Part shown: positions 16,576 to 23,252 of the stretch, in pieces
Layout: every line of letters starts with the position of its first letter
How positions within the stretch are numbered: position 1 is the stretch's first letter
Source of the DNA: UMGS1052 sp045532035
GTDB taxonomy: Bacteria; Bacillota; Clostridia; Oscillospirales; CAG-382
NCBI GenBank assembly: GCA_045532035.1
Contig: JAZSFD010000085.1
Span: forward strand, 1 to 25,483
Direction of reading: 5' to 3'
DNA length: 25,483 nt
Program-made: the position numbers and the translations under genes
Notes under the pieces: generated by a model
Database searches by the model: none
What the model saw: the letters and a program-made list of their open reading frames with translations, nothing else
What the model was told of the DNA's origin: nothing

Positions 16576-17578
16576 CTCCCATATATGCCGACAGCGCAGT
16601 TTTTGTCGCCACAAGCGACGACGGATATCCAAAAAAATGCGGCATCACAAAGCTTTGCGCCCAAAGTGGCAAGACCCAATGGTTCTTTGAAACCCGCGGT
16701 GCCGTCAAGGGAGACATTGCCATCGACGGCAAGAAGCTTTTCGCCCAGGACACCTACGGTACCCTTTATTGTCTCGACGTCTGCGACGGTTCGCTTTTGT
16801 GGACAAAAAAATGCACCCTCACCCGCTGTGATTTCACACGGATGGGAGTGACACTTGCAAAAAAATTGTTATCGCAGGCTTTCAGGCACAGCTTCATGCC
16901 TTTGACAAGGAAAGCGGAGAGCTTGTCTGGAATACACCCATGACAGGCTGCGAGGGCTCGCCCGCAAAGATTGTTGTCGACGAAAAGCGCGAAAGGCTCA
17001 TCGTCAGCCGCCATTGGAAATCGCTCACCTGTCTTGATCTTAACACAGGTGAAGTTATCTGGGAAAACCTTGACCATCCCCATTGCTGGTACAGAAGCTC
17101 AACTCCCTATCTTGCCGACGACGGAATTTATTTCGGCGGTCTTTACACAGTTGCAAAGCTCTGCCCGAAAACAGGAAAGACAATCGTCACAAAGCCTGCA
17201 GGCGGCAGGATGGATGTGGCAGGTCCCACAGCCTTTGACGGTAAGACCTTCTTTTTCCCCACGGGCGATAAGGGAGTTGTCGGTGTAGACGGCGAAACTC
17301 TTGAGGTCACAAAGCTTTTCCCCGCCGGCACCTCCCGCCTTTTCAGCTCGCCCTATCTTTACGGGAATGTTGCAACGCTCGAATCGAGTCCTGTAATCAT
17401 TGGAGATCAGCTCATCTTCGCAGCCGGTGACGGATATATTTATTTCTATGACAAAAACACAGCCGCGCTCATCAAAAAAATCAGCGTCGGACAGCCTGTG
17501 ACTGTATCGCCCATCATCAGAGAAGACAAGATAATCGTCGCAGACTTTTGCGGAAAGGTATGCGCTTTCAGGCTTTGA
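16576..17578 (+). pseudogene. PQQ-like beta-propeller domain, frameshifted 3' half of the phosphoesterase gene
   Basis: Reading 16572 onward gives LTPIYADSAVFVATSDDG, then GTLYCLDVCDGSLLWTKK, typical PQQ/WD-like propeller blades. This frame ends in nonsense after the seven-A run at 16859-16865. The frame that continues the protein (IVIAGFQAQLHAFDKESGEL, later TSRLFSSPYLYGN and YIYFYDKNTAALIKKI) starts at 16865 and runs to the TGA at 17576-17578. Both breaks are repaired by one extra base in a homopolymer (TTTT and A7). The A7 run also fits an A_AAA_AAA slippery site for a -1 shift. No independent start with a ribosome site is evident. Sequence error, decay or slippage are all possible; the blade repeat pattern itself is clear. 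Confidence 0.8.
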
Positions 17579-17597
17579 AAAAAACTTTTTCAAAAGG

Positions 17598-17626
17598 TTG
17601 ACAAATCATATTTTTTGTAGTATAAT
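17598..17626 (+). promoter_or_regulatory. Consensus promoter of tRNA-Leu
   Basis: TTGACA (17598-17603), 17 bp, TATAAT (17621-17626), both perfect. Expected start about 17633, 29 nt before the tRNA 5' half. In the present arrangement it must read through about 230 bp of inserted DNA to reach the complete tRNA. Confidence 0.85.
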
Positions 17627-17661
17627 ACAATGCGGGTCGAAAATCTCGGCCCGTAATATAT

Positions 17662-17700
17662 GCGGGTATGGCGGAATTGGCAGACGCGATAGATTCAGGT
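17662..17700 (+). pseudogene. Orphan 5' half of tRNA-Leu(CAG)
   Basis: These 39 bases are identical to the first 39 of the complete tRNA at 17891-17977: acceptor strand GCGGGTA, D arm, anticodon 5' stem ATAGA and the whole anticodon loop TTCAGGT. From 17702 the sequence diverges (TTTTACACC instead of TCTATTGG), so the anticodon stem cannot close. Together with TATAT upstream, 44 bases (17657-17700) are duplicated. It is the disrupted host copy, left of the integration crossover. Confidence 0.88.
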
Positions 17701-17811
17701 TTTTACACCATTTTTGACGAGTTCCCGAACCGCCGAAATATCCCGAAAAGACTGGCATTCTCAGCAGAAAAGCGGTGTGCGGTTGGCACGTAAGATTCAG
17801 GTATTCATTCT
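17693..17811. repeat. attL side: 119-bp direct repeat, copy 1
   Basis: Begins at the core ATTCAGGT (17693-17700) and is identical base for base to 25365-25483, which is the end of the window. It contains a second copy of the core at 17795-17802 (CACGTAAGATTCAGGT). Left of the core the two copies differ: tRNA (GATAG) here, element DNA (CGTAA) there. This fits attL versus attP. The stretch 17702-17890 has no gene; it holds this repeat, an ACGGAG/CTCCGT hairpin (17845-17865) and the 5' boundary of the complete tRNA. Confidence 0.85.
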
Positions 17812-17890
17812 AAGAGTGAAAAATACTGGGTTTTAGGTACAACTACGGAGGTGTTACCTCTCCGTCAGTAAAAATAAGGTAAACCTATAT

Positions 17891-17977
17891 GCGGGTATGG
17901 CGGAATTGGCAGACGCGATAGATTCAGGTTCTATTGGTCGCAAGGCTGTGCAGGTTCAAGTCCTGTTACCCGCACCA
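17891..17977 (+). tRNA. tRNA-Leu (anticodon CAG), complete
   Basis: 87 nt including encoded CCA. Acceptor stem GCGGGTA / TACCCGC, anticodon stem ATAGA / TCTAT around loop TTCAGGT (anticodon CAG, reads CUG), a variable arm of class II length, and T arm CAGG-TTCAAGT-CCTG. The 5' 39 nt duplicate the orphan half upstream. No convincing promoter lies between 17812 and 17890, so expression probably depends on the promoter at 17598 in the chromosome, or on a promoter across the attP junction in circular form. It is followed directly by a terminator. Confidence 0.95.
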
Positions 17978-17979
17978 TC

Positions 17980-18020
17980 GACCTTGTAAGCTATTACAGT
18001 TTACAAGGTCTTTTCTTTTT
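17980..18020 (+). terminator. Terminator of tRNA-Leu
   Basis: 10-bp stem GACCTTGTAA (17980-17989) / TTACAAGGTC (18001-18010), 11-nt loop, then TTTTCTTTTT. It also separates the tRNA promoter from the integrase gene. The stretch 18021-18115 holds only the integrase leader; no clear promoter is seen there. Confidence 0.88.
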
Positions 18021-18115
18021 CCATAATAAAGGCTTAGATTTCATTCGTAGGATTTCAAAACTCATTTGAGGTAGTCCGACGAGTGAAATTTTTTTATGAA
18101 AGGAAGTAATTTATT

Positions 18116-19069
18116 ATGGCAAAAATCAAAATGCAACCCTTAGACGCTGAAACCGTAACATTAGAAGAATGCTTTGCCGACTATATGGCAAAATGCAGAG
18201 CTAGAAACCTATCCGACAAAACGCTTGAAATTTACGAGGTTAGATTCTCAGTATTTCAAAAGTACCTTAACGGCAAAGAACTGAAACCGTCTGAGATTGA
18301 CCAAGACGTTATTGACGGCTTTATTATCTACCTACAAAAGAGAGGGTGCAACGATATAACCGTCCAATCCTACATAAGGGATATAAGAGCCTTTTTCTAC
18401 TACCTTATGAACAACGGCTTTACTCCCGAATACAAAATCAAACTACCTAAGGCTGATAAGAAAATCAAGGAAACCTATACCGATGAAGAACTGAAAAAGC
18501 TGTTGAAAAAGCCTAACCTTAAACGCTGTGAGTTCAACGAATACAAAACGTGGGTATTCTCCAATTACTTACTTGCTACTGGCAACCGTATATCAACCGT
18601 TTTGAATCTTCAAATTAGGGACTTGGATTTTGACAACAACGTTATTCAGCTTAACAAAATGAAGAACCGCAAGGCTCAAATAGTCCCTATGGCTTCATCG
18701 TTGGCGGTAATACTGAAAGAATACCTTACCTACCGTAAGGGAGAGCTTGACGATTATGTTTTCTGTAATTCCTACGGAGGACAAGGGGAAATCCGTTCCT
18801 ATCAGGAAATGTTGGCTAAGTATAACAAGGCTAGAGGGGTAAGCAAAACCTCAGCCCACCTTTACCGTCATACATTCGCTAAACGTTGGATTCTCAACGG
18901 TGGGGACATCTTTAGACTTCAAAAACTGCTCGGTCATAGTGATTTAACTGTGGTAAAAGAGTATGTAAATATGTTCAGTAGTGATTTGTCTAAGGATTAT
19001 AGTGATTATAACCCTCTCGACGCCTTAGGAACTGTAAGAAACCAAGCAAAAGTAGGCTTTAATAACTGA
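18116..19069 (+). CDS. Tyrosine recombinase / integrase
   Basis: Site-specific integrase of the phage/ICE tyrosine recombinase family, inferred to act on the TTCAGGT core in the tRNA anticodon loop. 317 residues: core-binding SAM-like domain about 12-105 (LEECFADYMAKCRARNLSDKT), catalytic domain about 120-300. Catalytic set visible: R158 (TGNRISTVL), a beta-hairpin lysine near K183, H248-LY-R251, H274 (LLGHSD) and nucleophile Y283 (VKEYVNM). No N-terminal arm-binding domain of the long type, so arm sites, if used, are bound by the short N-terminus or a partner. ATG at 18116 follows AAGGAAG. It has the usual position next to the tRNA attachment site. Closest named relatives are XerC/D-like and Tn916-like integrases; no finer placement attempted. 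Confidence 0.93.
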   Translation: MAKIKMQPLDAETVTLEECFADYMAKCRARNLSDKTLEIYEVRFSVFQKYLNGKELKPSEIDQDVIDGFIIYLQKRGCNDITVQSYIRDIRAFFYYLMNNGFTPEYKIKLPKADKKIKETYTDEELKKLLKKPNLKRCEFNEYKTWVFSNYLLATGNRISTVLNLQIRDLDFDNNVIQLNKMKNRKAQIVPMASSLAVILKEYLTYRKGELDDYVFCNSYGGQGEIRSYQEMLAKYNKARGVSKTSAHLYRHTFAKRWILNGGDIFRLQKLLGHSDLTVVKEYVNMFSSDLSKDYSDYNPLDALGTVRNQAKVGFNN

Positions 19070-19082
19070 GGGAGGTTTAGCT

Positions 19083-19424
19083 GTGAAAGAGTATAAAAAC
19101 AAGGATTCTCCCGATATAGGCTACACCGTAGCCGTATATATTGCTATGAGTGGAGAACAAGCAATAAGGCAAGGCTGTCGGCAATGCCTATCCCCTCAGT
19201 TTCCCGATAGTAAACGTGTTTACGGTCTGCTAAAAGAAATAGACGATAAGCTGTGTATCTCTAAGCATATTGGGTGGACTACGGTTATATGCCTAGAAAA
19301 GCGGAAATTTGACACCGTTTTGCGTTTTCTCTATCCGTCAGGTATTCCTAAGGGGTGGAACTATAAAGCACTCCTAAGGCTGATAGACGGTAGGCTGGTA
19401 TGGATAATAGGCTTTGATAACTGA
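19083..19424 (+). CDS. Hypothetical protein (113 aa), downstream of the integrase
   Basis: Not recognised. GTG start at 19083 with GGGAGGT about 7 nt upstream, 13 bp after the integrase stop, so co-transcribed with it. Compact, mixed alpha/beta-looking sequence with a basic centre, three cysteines (two in GCRQC) and a C-terminus rich in aromatic and hydrophobic residues (LLRLIDGRLVWIIGF). No signal peptide or membrane helix. Position suggests an excision-related or accessory function, but no excisionase-like helix-turn-helix is evident, so this is only a guess. Confidence 0.7.
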   Translation: MKEYKNKDSPDIGYTVAVYIAMSGEQAIRQGCRQCLSPQFPDSKRVYGLLKEIDDKLCISKHIGWTTVICLEKRKFDTVLRFLYPSGIPKGWNYKALLRLIDGRLVWIIGFDN

Positions 19425-19503
19425 GTATCAGCCTATAAGGTGTAACGGCGATACGGCGATAAAATCTTGAAAGTTATAGATTTTTTACCGCTAGGAATAA
19501 TCT

Positions 19504-19701
19504 AATACATATACGTTGACTCCGCTACGCTCCGTCAACTGTATATGTATTAAAAGGTTAAGGGGACTTCGCTTACGCTCGTCCCCAAAATATAAGTATT
19601 TTACTGTAACGGATATACGGAGATACTTTTTGAAATTTAATCATTTTTTATAGGGAAAGAGTATAACGGTTGGGGTGATTTTTCGGCAACGTCCGAAAAA
19701 T
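19504..19701. repeat. Cluster of three large hairpins before the DUF6809 gene
   Basis: Hairpin 1 (19504-19551): arms of 17-18 bases, AATACATATAC...GTATATGTATT, with inner GTTGAC/GTCAAC and loop TCCGCTACGCTCC. Hairpin 2 (19562-19586): GGGGAC/GTCCCC with the similar loop TTCGCTTACGCTC. Hairpin 3 (19678-19701): ATTTTTCGG/CCGAAAAAT. A direct motif GTAACGG..ATACGG.GAT occurs at 19442 and 19607, and inverted near 20165. The whole gap 19425-19742 has no gene. Confidence 0.7.
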
Positions 19702-19742
19702 TATCCCTAGTATTAGACTCTTGAAAGGAAAGGTAATAAGAT

Positions 19743-20033
19743 ATGACTACTCTTGAAAATTTATACTATGGGAATATAACCCCTAATGATAGGTCAATTA
19801 AACGTGGAGGTAGATTTGATAACCTACTAAAATTATCAAATAGAAATGAGGATGAACTAGTATCTACTCTTACGGATAAGCAGAAAGAAACCTTTGAAAA
19901 ATACAAAGATTGCTATAATGAAATGTTTGGAGTAGCTGAGGTCAACGCTTTTGTCAATGGGTTTACTCTAGCTATGAAAATTATGGTAGACGTATGTAAT
20001 ACTGATTATGATACAGACGAAAATTACATATAA
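19743..20033 (+). CDS. DUF6809-type protein
   Basis: 96 residues resembling DUF6809 proteins of Clostridia: the N-terminal LENLYYGNITPNDRSIKRGG pattern and the C-terminal helix VNAFVNGFTLAMKIMVDV match what I remember of the family (function unknown, often on integrative elements). Predicted all-helical, soluble, acidic tail. ATG at 19743 preceded by GAAAGGAAAGG. It is flanked on both sides by large hairpins and has no close gene neighbour, so it forms its own small module. Confidence 0.75.
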   Translation: MTTLENLYYGNITPNDRSIKRGGRFDNLLKLSNRNEDELVSTLTDKQKETFEKYKDCYNEMFGVAEVNAFVNGFTLAMKIMVDVCNTDYDTDENYI

Positions 20034-20040
20034 AAAATGT

Positions 20041-20109
20041 GGGAGCATTTTGCTAGGCTTTGCCTATGCAAAATACTCCCTAGTTGCTATGGCGTAAGCC
20101 ATAGTCAAC
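20041..20109. repeat. Two adjacent hairpins after the DUF6809 gene
   Basis: Hairpin 4 (20041-20080): GGGAGCATTTTGC...GCAAAATACTCCC with inner TAGGC/GCCTA and a 3-nt loop, one mismatch and one bulge over about 18 bp. Hairpin 5 (20083-20109): GTTGCTATGGC/GCCATAGTCAAC with loop GTAA. They lie in the convergent gap before the cohesin gene end. No clear U-run follows hairpin 4 on either strand. Confidence 0.6.
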
Positions 20110-20196
20110 ATACTCCTTTGAGCGTATGAGATTATTTGTTTATAGAAAAAATTATGTTTTGTGAAAAGTTACCGCCGTACCGCCGTAGGGTATGTA

Positions 20197-20890
20197 TTAG
20201 TTGGTTGCTGAATTGTATTTGTTTTCGATCTCTTCAAGGTCGATGAGGTATCTTGACAGTTTAACAAGGTCTCTACCGTCAATACTACCGTCATCGTTTA
20301 CGTCTGCACCTTGGTTGATTTCCGTTTCCAAATCCACCAAATAACGAGCGAGCATAACAACGTCAGTACCAGTAATAAGCAAATCACCGTCGGAGTCTCC
20401 ACAGATGCTGAGAAAGGTAGTGACAGAACCCTGTCTCACCCCCACTTCTACTAGTTCGCCGTTTTCATCGCAGATGTTATTAGCTTCATAATCTACGGTA
20501 ACAGCGTATTCACCGATAGGTGCGTCATCAAGAACTCTTAGCGAAATAGTGAAAAGAATCTCACTAATGCTTGTTGTGTAATTCTCGGTATTATACCATA
20601 TAAATTTAGGGTTTTCGGTATCCTCGTTGTAAAGGAAAGTTCCACTCTCTATATTGCAGTTTACACCGACAATTTCAAAAATTGAATGGTCGAATACGGG
20701 AGAGAAAACTAAACAAGCATAGCTTTGTGATTCGTTTGCATATACTTCAAGGTCAACCACATCACCGACTTTGCACTCTCTTTTACGATTAACGTAGGAA
20801 TCGTTGCCGCTGACGCTGATATACCCATAGAGAGCATACACGTTGTTACAAGGCATACCGCCATAATAAGGGATAAGATTTTTTCTTCAT
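20197..20890 (-). CDS. Secreted cohesin-dockerin protein, 5' region frameshifted
   Basis: The open frame 20197-20856 encodes a cohesin-like domain (VGDVVDLEVYANE ... IFEIVGVN ... FIWYNTEN ... EILFTISLRVL ... PIGEYAVTVDYE) followed by a type I dockerin with two calcium-binding repeats (GDSDGDLLITGTDVVMLARYL and VNDDGSIDGRDLVKLSRYL). The real start is probably ATG 20890 with AAAGGAA upstream: adding one A to the A6 run after MKK gives a good signal peptide (ILSLIMAVCLVTTCMLS...ISASAA), and one more base at about 20770 rejoins the cohesin frame. Its ATG overlaps the XRE stop (ATGA). Cohesin-dockerin pairs assemble extracellular complexes such as cellulosomes; on a mobile element this is unexpected. 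Confidence 0.8.
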
Positions 20891-21203
20891 AGCTTATGTA
20901 TTCCTTTCAGTTCTTTTTTGTTTTCCATAAACAAATTTATCATCTCATATACGGCGGCAGCTTCTCGGTCTGTTAGCTCTGATATATCTATATACCGTTT
21001 CCCCTCAATACAAAGTAGATAATCGGTAGTTACCCCATATAGGACAGCTAACCTAATCAAAATGTCATAGGACGGTTGACGTATATCAGTTTCATAAGCA
21101 CTTATAACGGCTCTTGTAACTCCTACGTACTGAGCCACTTGTGCTTGTGTAAGATTCTTACTGTGCGAAGTTCCTTAAGGCGTACAGATAGAGAAATAAC
21201 CAT
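20887..21203 (-). CDS. XRE/Cro-type helix-turn-helix regulator (apparent frameshift near residue 15)
   Basis: Small repressor-like protein with an HTH_3 domain: LTQAQVAQYVGVTRAVISAYETDIRQPSYDILIRLAVLYGVTTDYLL is textbook XRE. The unbroken frame starts only at 21138, inside helix 2. The N-terminal part (VRLKELRT) reads from ATG 21203, which has GAGGTG 6 nt upstream, and rejoins after one added base at about 21158-21164, giving about 105 residues. The C-terminal part is a short helical tail. It is followed, with an ATGA overlap, by the cohesin-dockerin gene and is divergent from the lipoprotein unit. Expected role: control of element genes, perhaps through the repeated promoter motif on the other side. 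Confidence 0.82.
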
Positions 21204-21238
21204 AAACATCACCTCTATAATATGATAACAAAATCAGC

Positions 21239-21253
21239 GTTTCTCATTGAAAC
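21239..21253. promoter_or_regulatory. Candidate operator upstream of the XRE gene
   Basis: Perfect inverted repeat GTTTC-TCATT-GAAAC, 36 bp upstream of the regulator's start, enclosed by a wider inverted pair ACCTCTAT (from 21210) / ATAGAGGT (from 21254). Its size fits an XRE dimer site. A clear minus-strand promoter here is not evident. Confidence 0.45.
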
Positions 21254-21305
21254 ATAGAGGTTCTTTATAGTTGCATTTGACATATTCTTAAAAAGTGGTT
21301 GCAAA

Positions 21306-21359
21306 ACCAGTACAAAAATGTTACTGATAGTTGCTTTATTCACAATTTTATGATATAAT
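21306..21359 (+). promoter_or_regulatory. Shared promoter module, copy A (lipoprotein unit)
   Basis: TTGCTT (21331-21336), 17 bp, TATAAT (21354-21359). The whole 54-bp block matches 22177-22230 at 48 of 54 positions, including GATAGTTGC across the -35 element and the spacer. Extra GTTGC motifs lie upstream (about 21270 and 21298). The gap 21204-21422 holds only these regulatory sites. Confidence 0.75.
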
Positions 21360-21422
21360 ATAATGTGAATAATTGGCTGTTTCGGCGGTAACGATTAGCT
21401 GACCCTCACTAGGAGGTATTTT

Positions 21423-21989
21423 ATGACTACAAATCACCCTATCTCAACAAGAATACTCAGTTTGTTTACTATAATTATACTATTGTTTGGACTCGTTGGC
21501 TGTAATTCTAATGTTAATAATAGTCAAGGCGGTGGCGAAAATACGAATAATGGAGTAAACAGCACTATATCAGCGGATAACGAAAACGCTTCAAGCCATA
21601 AGTGGTGGGAAGAATCCAGTACGTTATTTACTTGTGAGGACGAGAACGGCACAAGAAATTTACACGTATTTGTAGCTTATTCTACTGACGGAACTTCGAT
21701 AGCCTTTTCTTGCTCTGGGGACGGCTACGATTGGTCTATGTTTACAACATATAATACTGAGGTTGAATACCTAGAGAAGAATGGCGAAAAACTGTATTCC
21801 TATACTGGCTCTATATATGACGTTTACGAGAATGGAAAAGTTGTTGCTAGTGGAATTGAACCCAGCGACAATATCAACGTTATATATAATGCGACTACAA
21901 AAACTATTACTGTAACTTCTTTGCTTGAAGTTATGAACGGCGAGAGTCCCTATCCAGTTATGTGTTCGGGAACTTATTACCCCTCTTGA
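21423..21989 (+). CDS. Lipoprotein of unknown function
   Basis: 188 residues. N-terminal basic stretch, hydrophobic h-region and lipobox LVGC with lipidated Cys27, then an Asn/Gly/Ser-rich linker (about 28-55), so it is anchored on the outer face of the membrane. The rest (about 56-188) is a single beta-rich domain with many Tyr, Thr and Asp residues (SSTLFTCEDENGTRNLHVF, TGSIYDVYENGKVVASGI); no family recognised. ATG at 21423 with AGGAGG upstream. Expressed from shared promoter copy A and closed by a terminator, so it is a single-gene unit next to the XRE gene. Lipoproteins of phage-like elements sometimes exclude superinfection; that is only a possibility here. Confidence 0.8.
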   Translation: MTTNHPISTRILSLFTIIILLFGLVGCNSNVNNSQGGGENTNNGVNSTISADNENASSHKWWEESSTLFTCEDENGTRNLHVFVAYSTDGTSIAFSCSGDGYDWSMFTTYNTEVEYLEKNGEKLYSYTGSIYDVYENGKVVASGIEPSDNINVIYNATTKTITVTSLLEVMNGESPYPVMCSGTYYPS

Positions 21990-22118
21990 TATACACCCTC
22001 TCCGCTGTCCCTTTTGTCCTCAGCGTTGTTTTTAAGGCTTACCCCACCTTACGGTGTGAAAACGATAAAACGTGCGGAAAACACTTTAAAATTGCTTTTA
22101 GGCTGATAATAAAAATAG

Positions 22119-22157
22119 AACCGTTACTGATTGTAAAATCGGTAGCGGTTATTTTTT
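22119..22157 (+). terminator. Terminator of the lipoprotein unit (shared type)
   Basis: Stem AACCGTTAC (22119-22127) / GTAGCGGTT (22142-22150), with one G-U pair, then ATTTTTT. The 32-base hairpin recurs at 23215-23246 with one change. The gap between the lipoprotein stop and here shows nothing else. Confidence 0.8.
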
Positions 22158-22176
22158 GCCTATATATAGTTTCTAA

Positions 22177-22230
22177 ACCAATGCAAAAAGGTTGCTGATA
22201 GTTGCATTATTCACAATTTTATGGTATAAT
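22177..22230 (+). promoter_or_regulatory. Shared promoter module, copy B (DUF1643 unit)
   Basis: TTGCAT (22202-22207), 17 bp, TATAAT (22225-22230); 48/54 identical to copy A. It starts only 20 bp after the preceding terminator's U-run. Predicted start about 22237, leader about 27 nt. Confidence 0.78.
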
Positions 22231-22263
22231 TTTCATAACGAAGTACATAATGGGGCAAATATT

Positions 22264-22812
22264 ATGAAAATTATACCTAAGTTGGTGAATGAGCCAAGAA
22301 CTAACCTGAAAATAGAGCCGTTTAATGCTGACCGAAAAGAATATACTGGCAAAGGAATGACAAGAGAATCCCTATGTGCAAAATGGGATAATTCAGCTAA
22401 TAAGCAAGAAAAAATTGTAGCAATAGGAATCAACCCTAGCACGGCACATAACGGAAAATCTGATACCACTATAACTAAGTTGTGTAGATTTCTTGATATG
22501 CACGGCTTTAATAATTTATCTATGCTTAACCTATACGAGGATGTATCATCTACTCAGTTGAAAGGCGAGAAAATAGAAACTGATTTTAGCACAAAAAGAG
22601 CAATATTTAATGAGGCTGATATTATACTTATAGTTTGGGGATTTGATGATAAAAAAGACCTAAAAGAATTAAAGGTTAACGCTAACGAGGTATTAACCGA
22701 CTATTCGGATAAGTTATACTGCATAAAAAACAGTAATGGTAAGTCCCCAGCCCACCCTAGCAGAATGCACTATGATTGGGATATAGTTCCTTATGTTGTA
22801 AATGCAGTATAA
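22264..22812 (+). CDS. DUF1643 domain protein
   Basis: 182 residues from ATG 22264; the longer open frame begins upstream of the promoter's -10 and cannot be the real start. The ribosome site is weak (GGGG about 10 nt upstream). DUF1643 features: GINPSTAHNGKSDTTITKLCRF (a variant of NPSTAD..DDPTI), MHGFNNLSMLNLYEDVSS, then a WGF segment and a C-terminal HPSRMHY. DUF1643 proteins are common on phages and mobile elements; their biochemical function is not established to my knowledge. First gene of a two-gene unit, 17 bp before the Cys-rich gene. Confidence 0.85.
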   Translation: MKIIPKLVNEPRTNLKIEPFNADRKEYTGKGMTRESLCAKWDNSANKQEKIVAIGINPSTAHNGKSDTTITKLCRFLDMHGFNNLSMLNLYEDVSSTQLKGEKIETDFSTKRAIFNEADIILIVWGFDDKKDLKELKVNANEVLTDYSDKLYCIKNSNGKSPAHPSRMHYDWDIVPYVVNAV

Positions 22813-22829
22813 TTTGGAGGTATGAAAGT

Positions 22830-23195
22830 ATGAGCGTAAAGAATACGGATAAACACTTGGTATACCACCGTAATATGTATGGTGCGTCTTGTGAAGTTGC
22901 AAGTGGAAATAATGAGGACGATTTCAAAATCTATTGCCATAAAGAACACAAAATATGTGTACCGAAAAAGTGTGATAAATGCAAGTATTTCGGCGGTAGT
23001 GAAATGGGAACTGGTATATGCTGTGTTTGGGAAGAATCCTATGAAGATATAAGCGGTGATGAGCATATCGTTCAGCACGATGAGGTGTATATGGAGTTCC
23101 AAAGAGTAGAAAACCCCGACATATACAAGAAAATGTTAAAAATGGTTGAGGACGGAGATATAGACTTGTGTAAAGCGTGGCAAGGCTTAGACTAA
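22830..23195 (+). CDS. Small Cys-rich (putative zinc-binding) hypothetical protein
   Basis: 121 residues from ATG 22830, with GGAGG about 9 nt upstream; a start further upstream in the same frame overlaps the previous gene and lacks a site. The middle has a dense cysteine set: C36, C43, C48, C51 (CDKC), then ICC near 63-65, with His at 37 and 40, likely to bind zinc or a metal cluster. The C-terminal third is acidic and helical (KKMLKMVEDGDIDLCKAWQG). Not assigned to a family. Co-transcribed with the DUF1643 gene and followed by a terminator, so the pair may act together. Confidence 0.72.
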   Translation: MSVKNTDKHLVYHRNMYGASCEVASGNNEDDFKIYCHKEHKICVPKKCDKCKYFGGSEMGTGICCVWEESYEDISGDEHIVQHDEVYMEFQRVENPDIYKKMLKMVEDGDIDLCKAWQGLD

Positions 23196-23214
23196 CCAGT
23201 ATAATACACATATT

Positions 23215-23252
23215 AACCGTTACTGATTGTAAAATCGGTAACGGTTTTTTGT
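23215..23252 (+). terminator. Terminator of the DUF1643/Cys-rich unit (shared type)
   Basis: Perfect 9-bp stem AACCGTTAC (23215-23223) / GTAACGGTT (23238-23246), then TTTTG. 31 of 32 bases equal the terminator at 22119-22150. Confidence 0.85.

Noticed and set aside
17701..17929. Group I intron in the tRNA-Leu anticodon loop
   Set aside because: Introns do occur in bacterial tRNA-Leu anticodon loops, but here the downstream part contains a second full 5' half, the interval is only about 230 bp with no group I core that I can recognise, and an integrase and matching attP explain the duplication better.
18116..19069. Chromosomal XerC/XerD
   Set aside because: Length and catalytic residues are similar, but its place beside a tRNA attachment site and the lower G+C surroundings fit an element integrase.
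19425..20196. CRISPR array
   Set aside because: The hairpins differ in sequence, length and spacing; there is no regular repeat-spacer pattern and no cas gene in the window.
21962..22198. 78-codon frame after the lipoprotein gene
   Set aside because: It overlaps the lipoprotein end, the terminator and the next promoter, and has no ribosome site.
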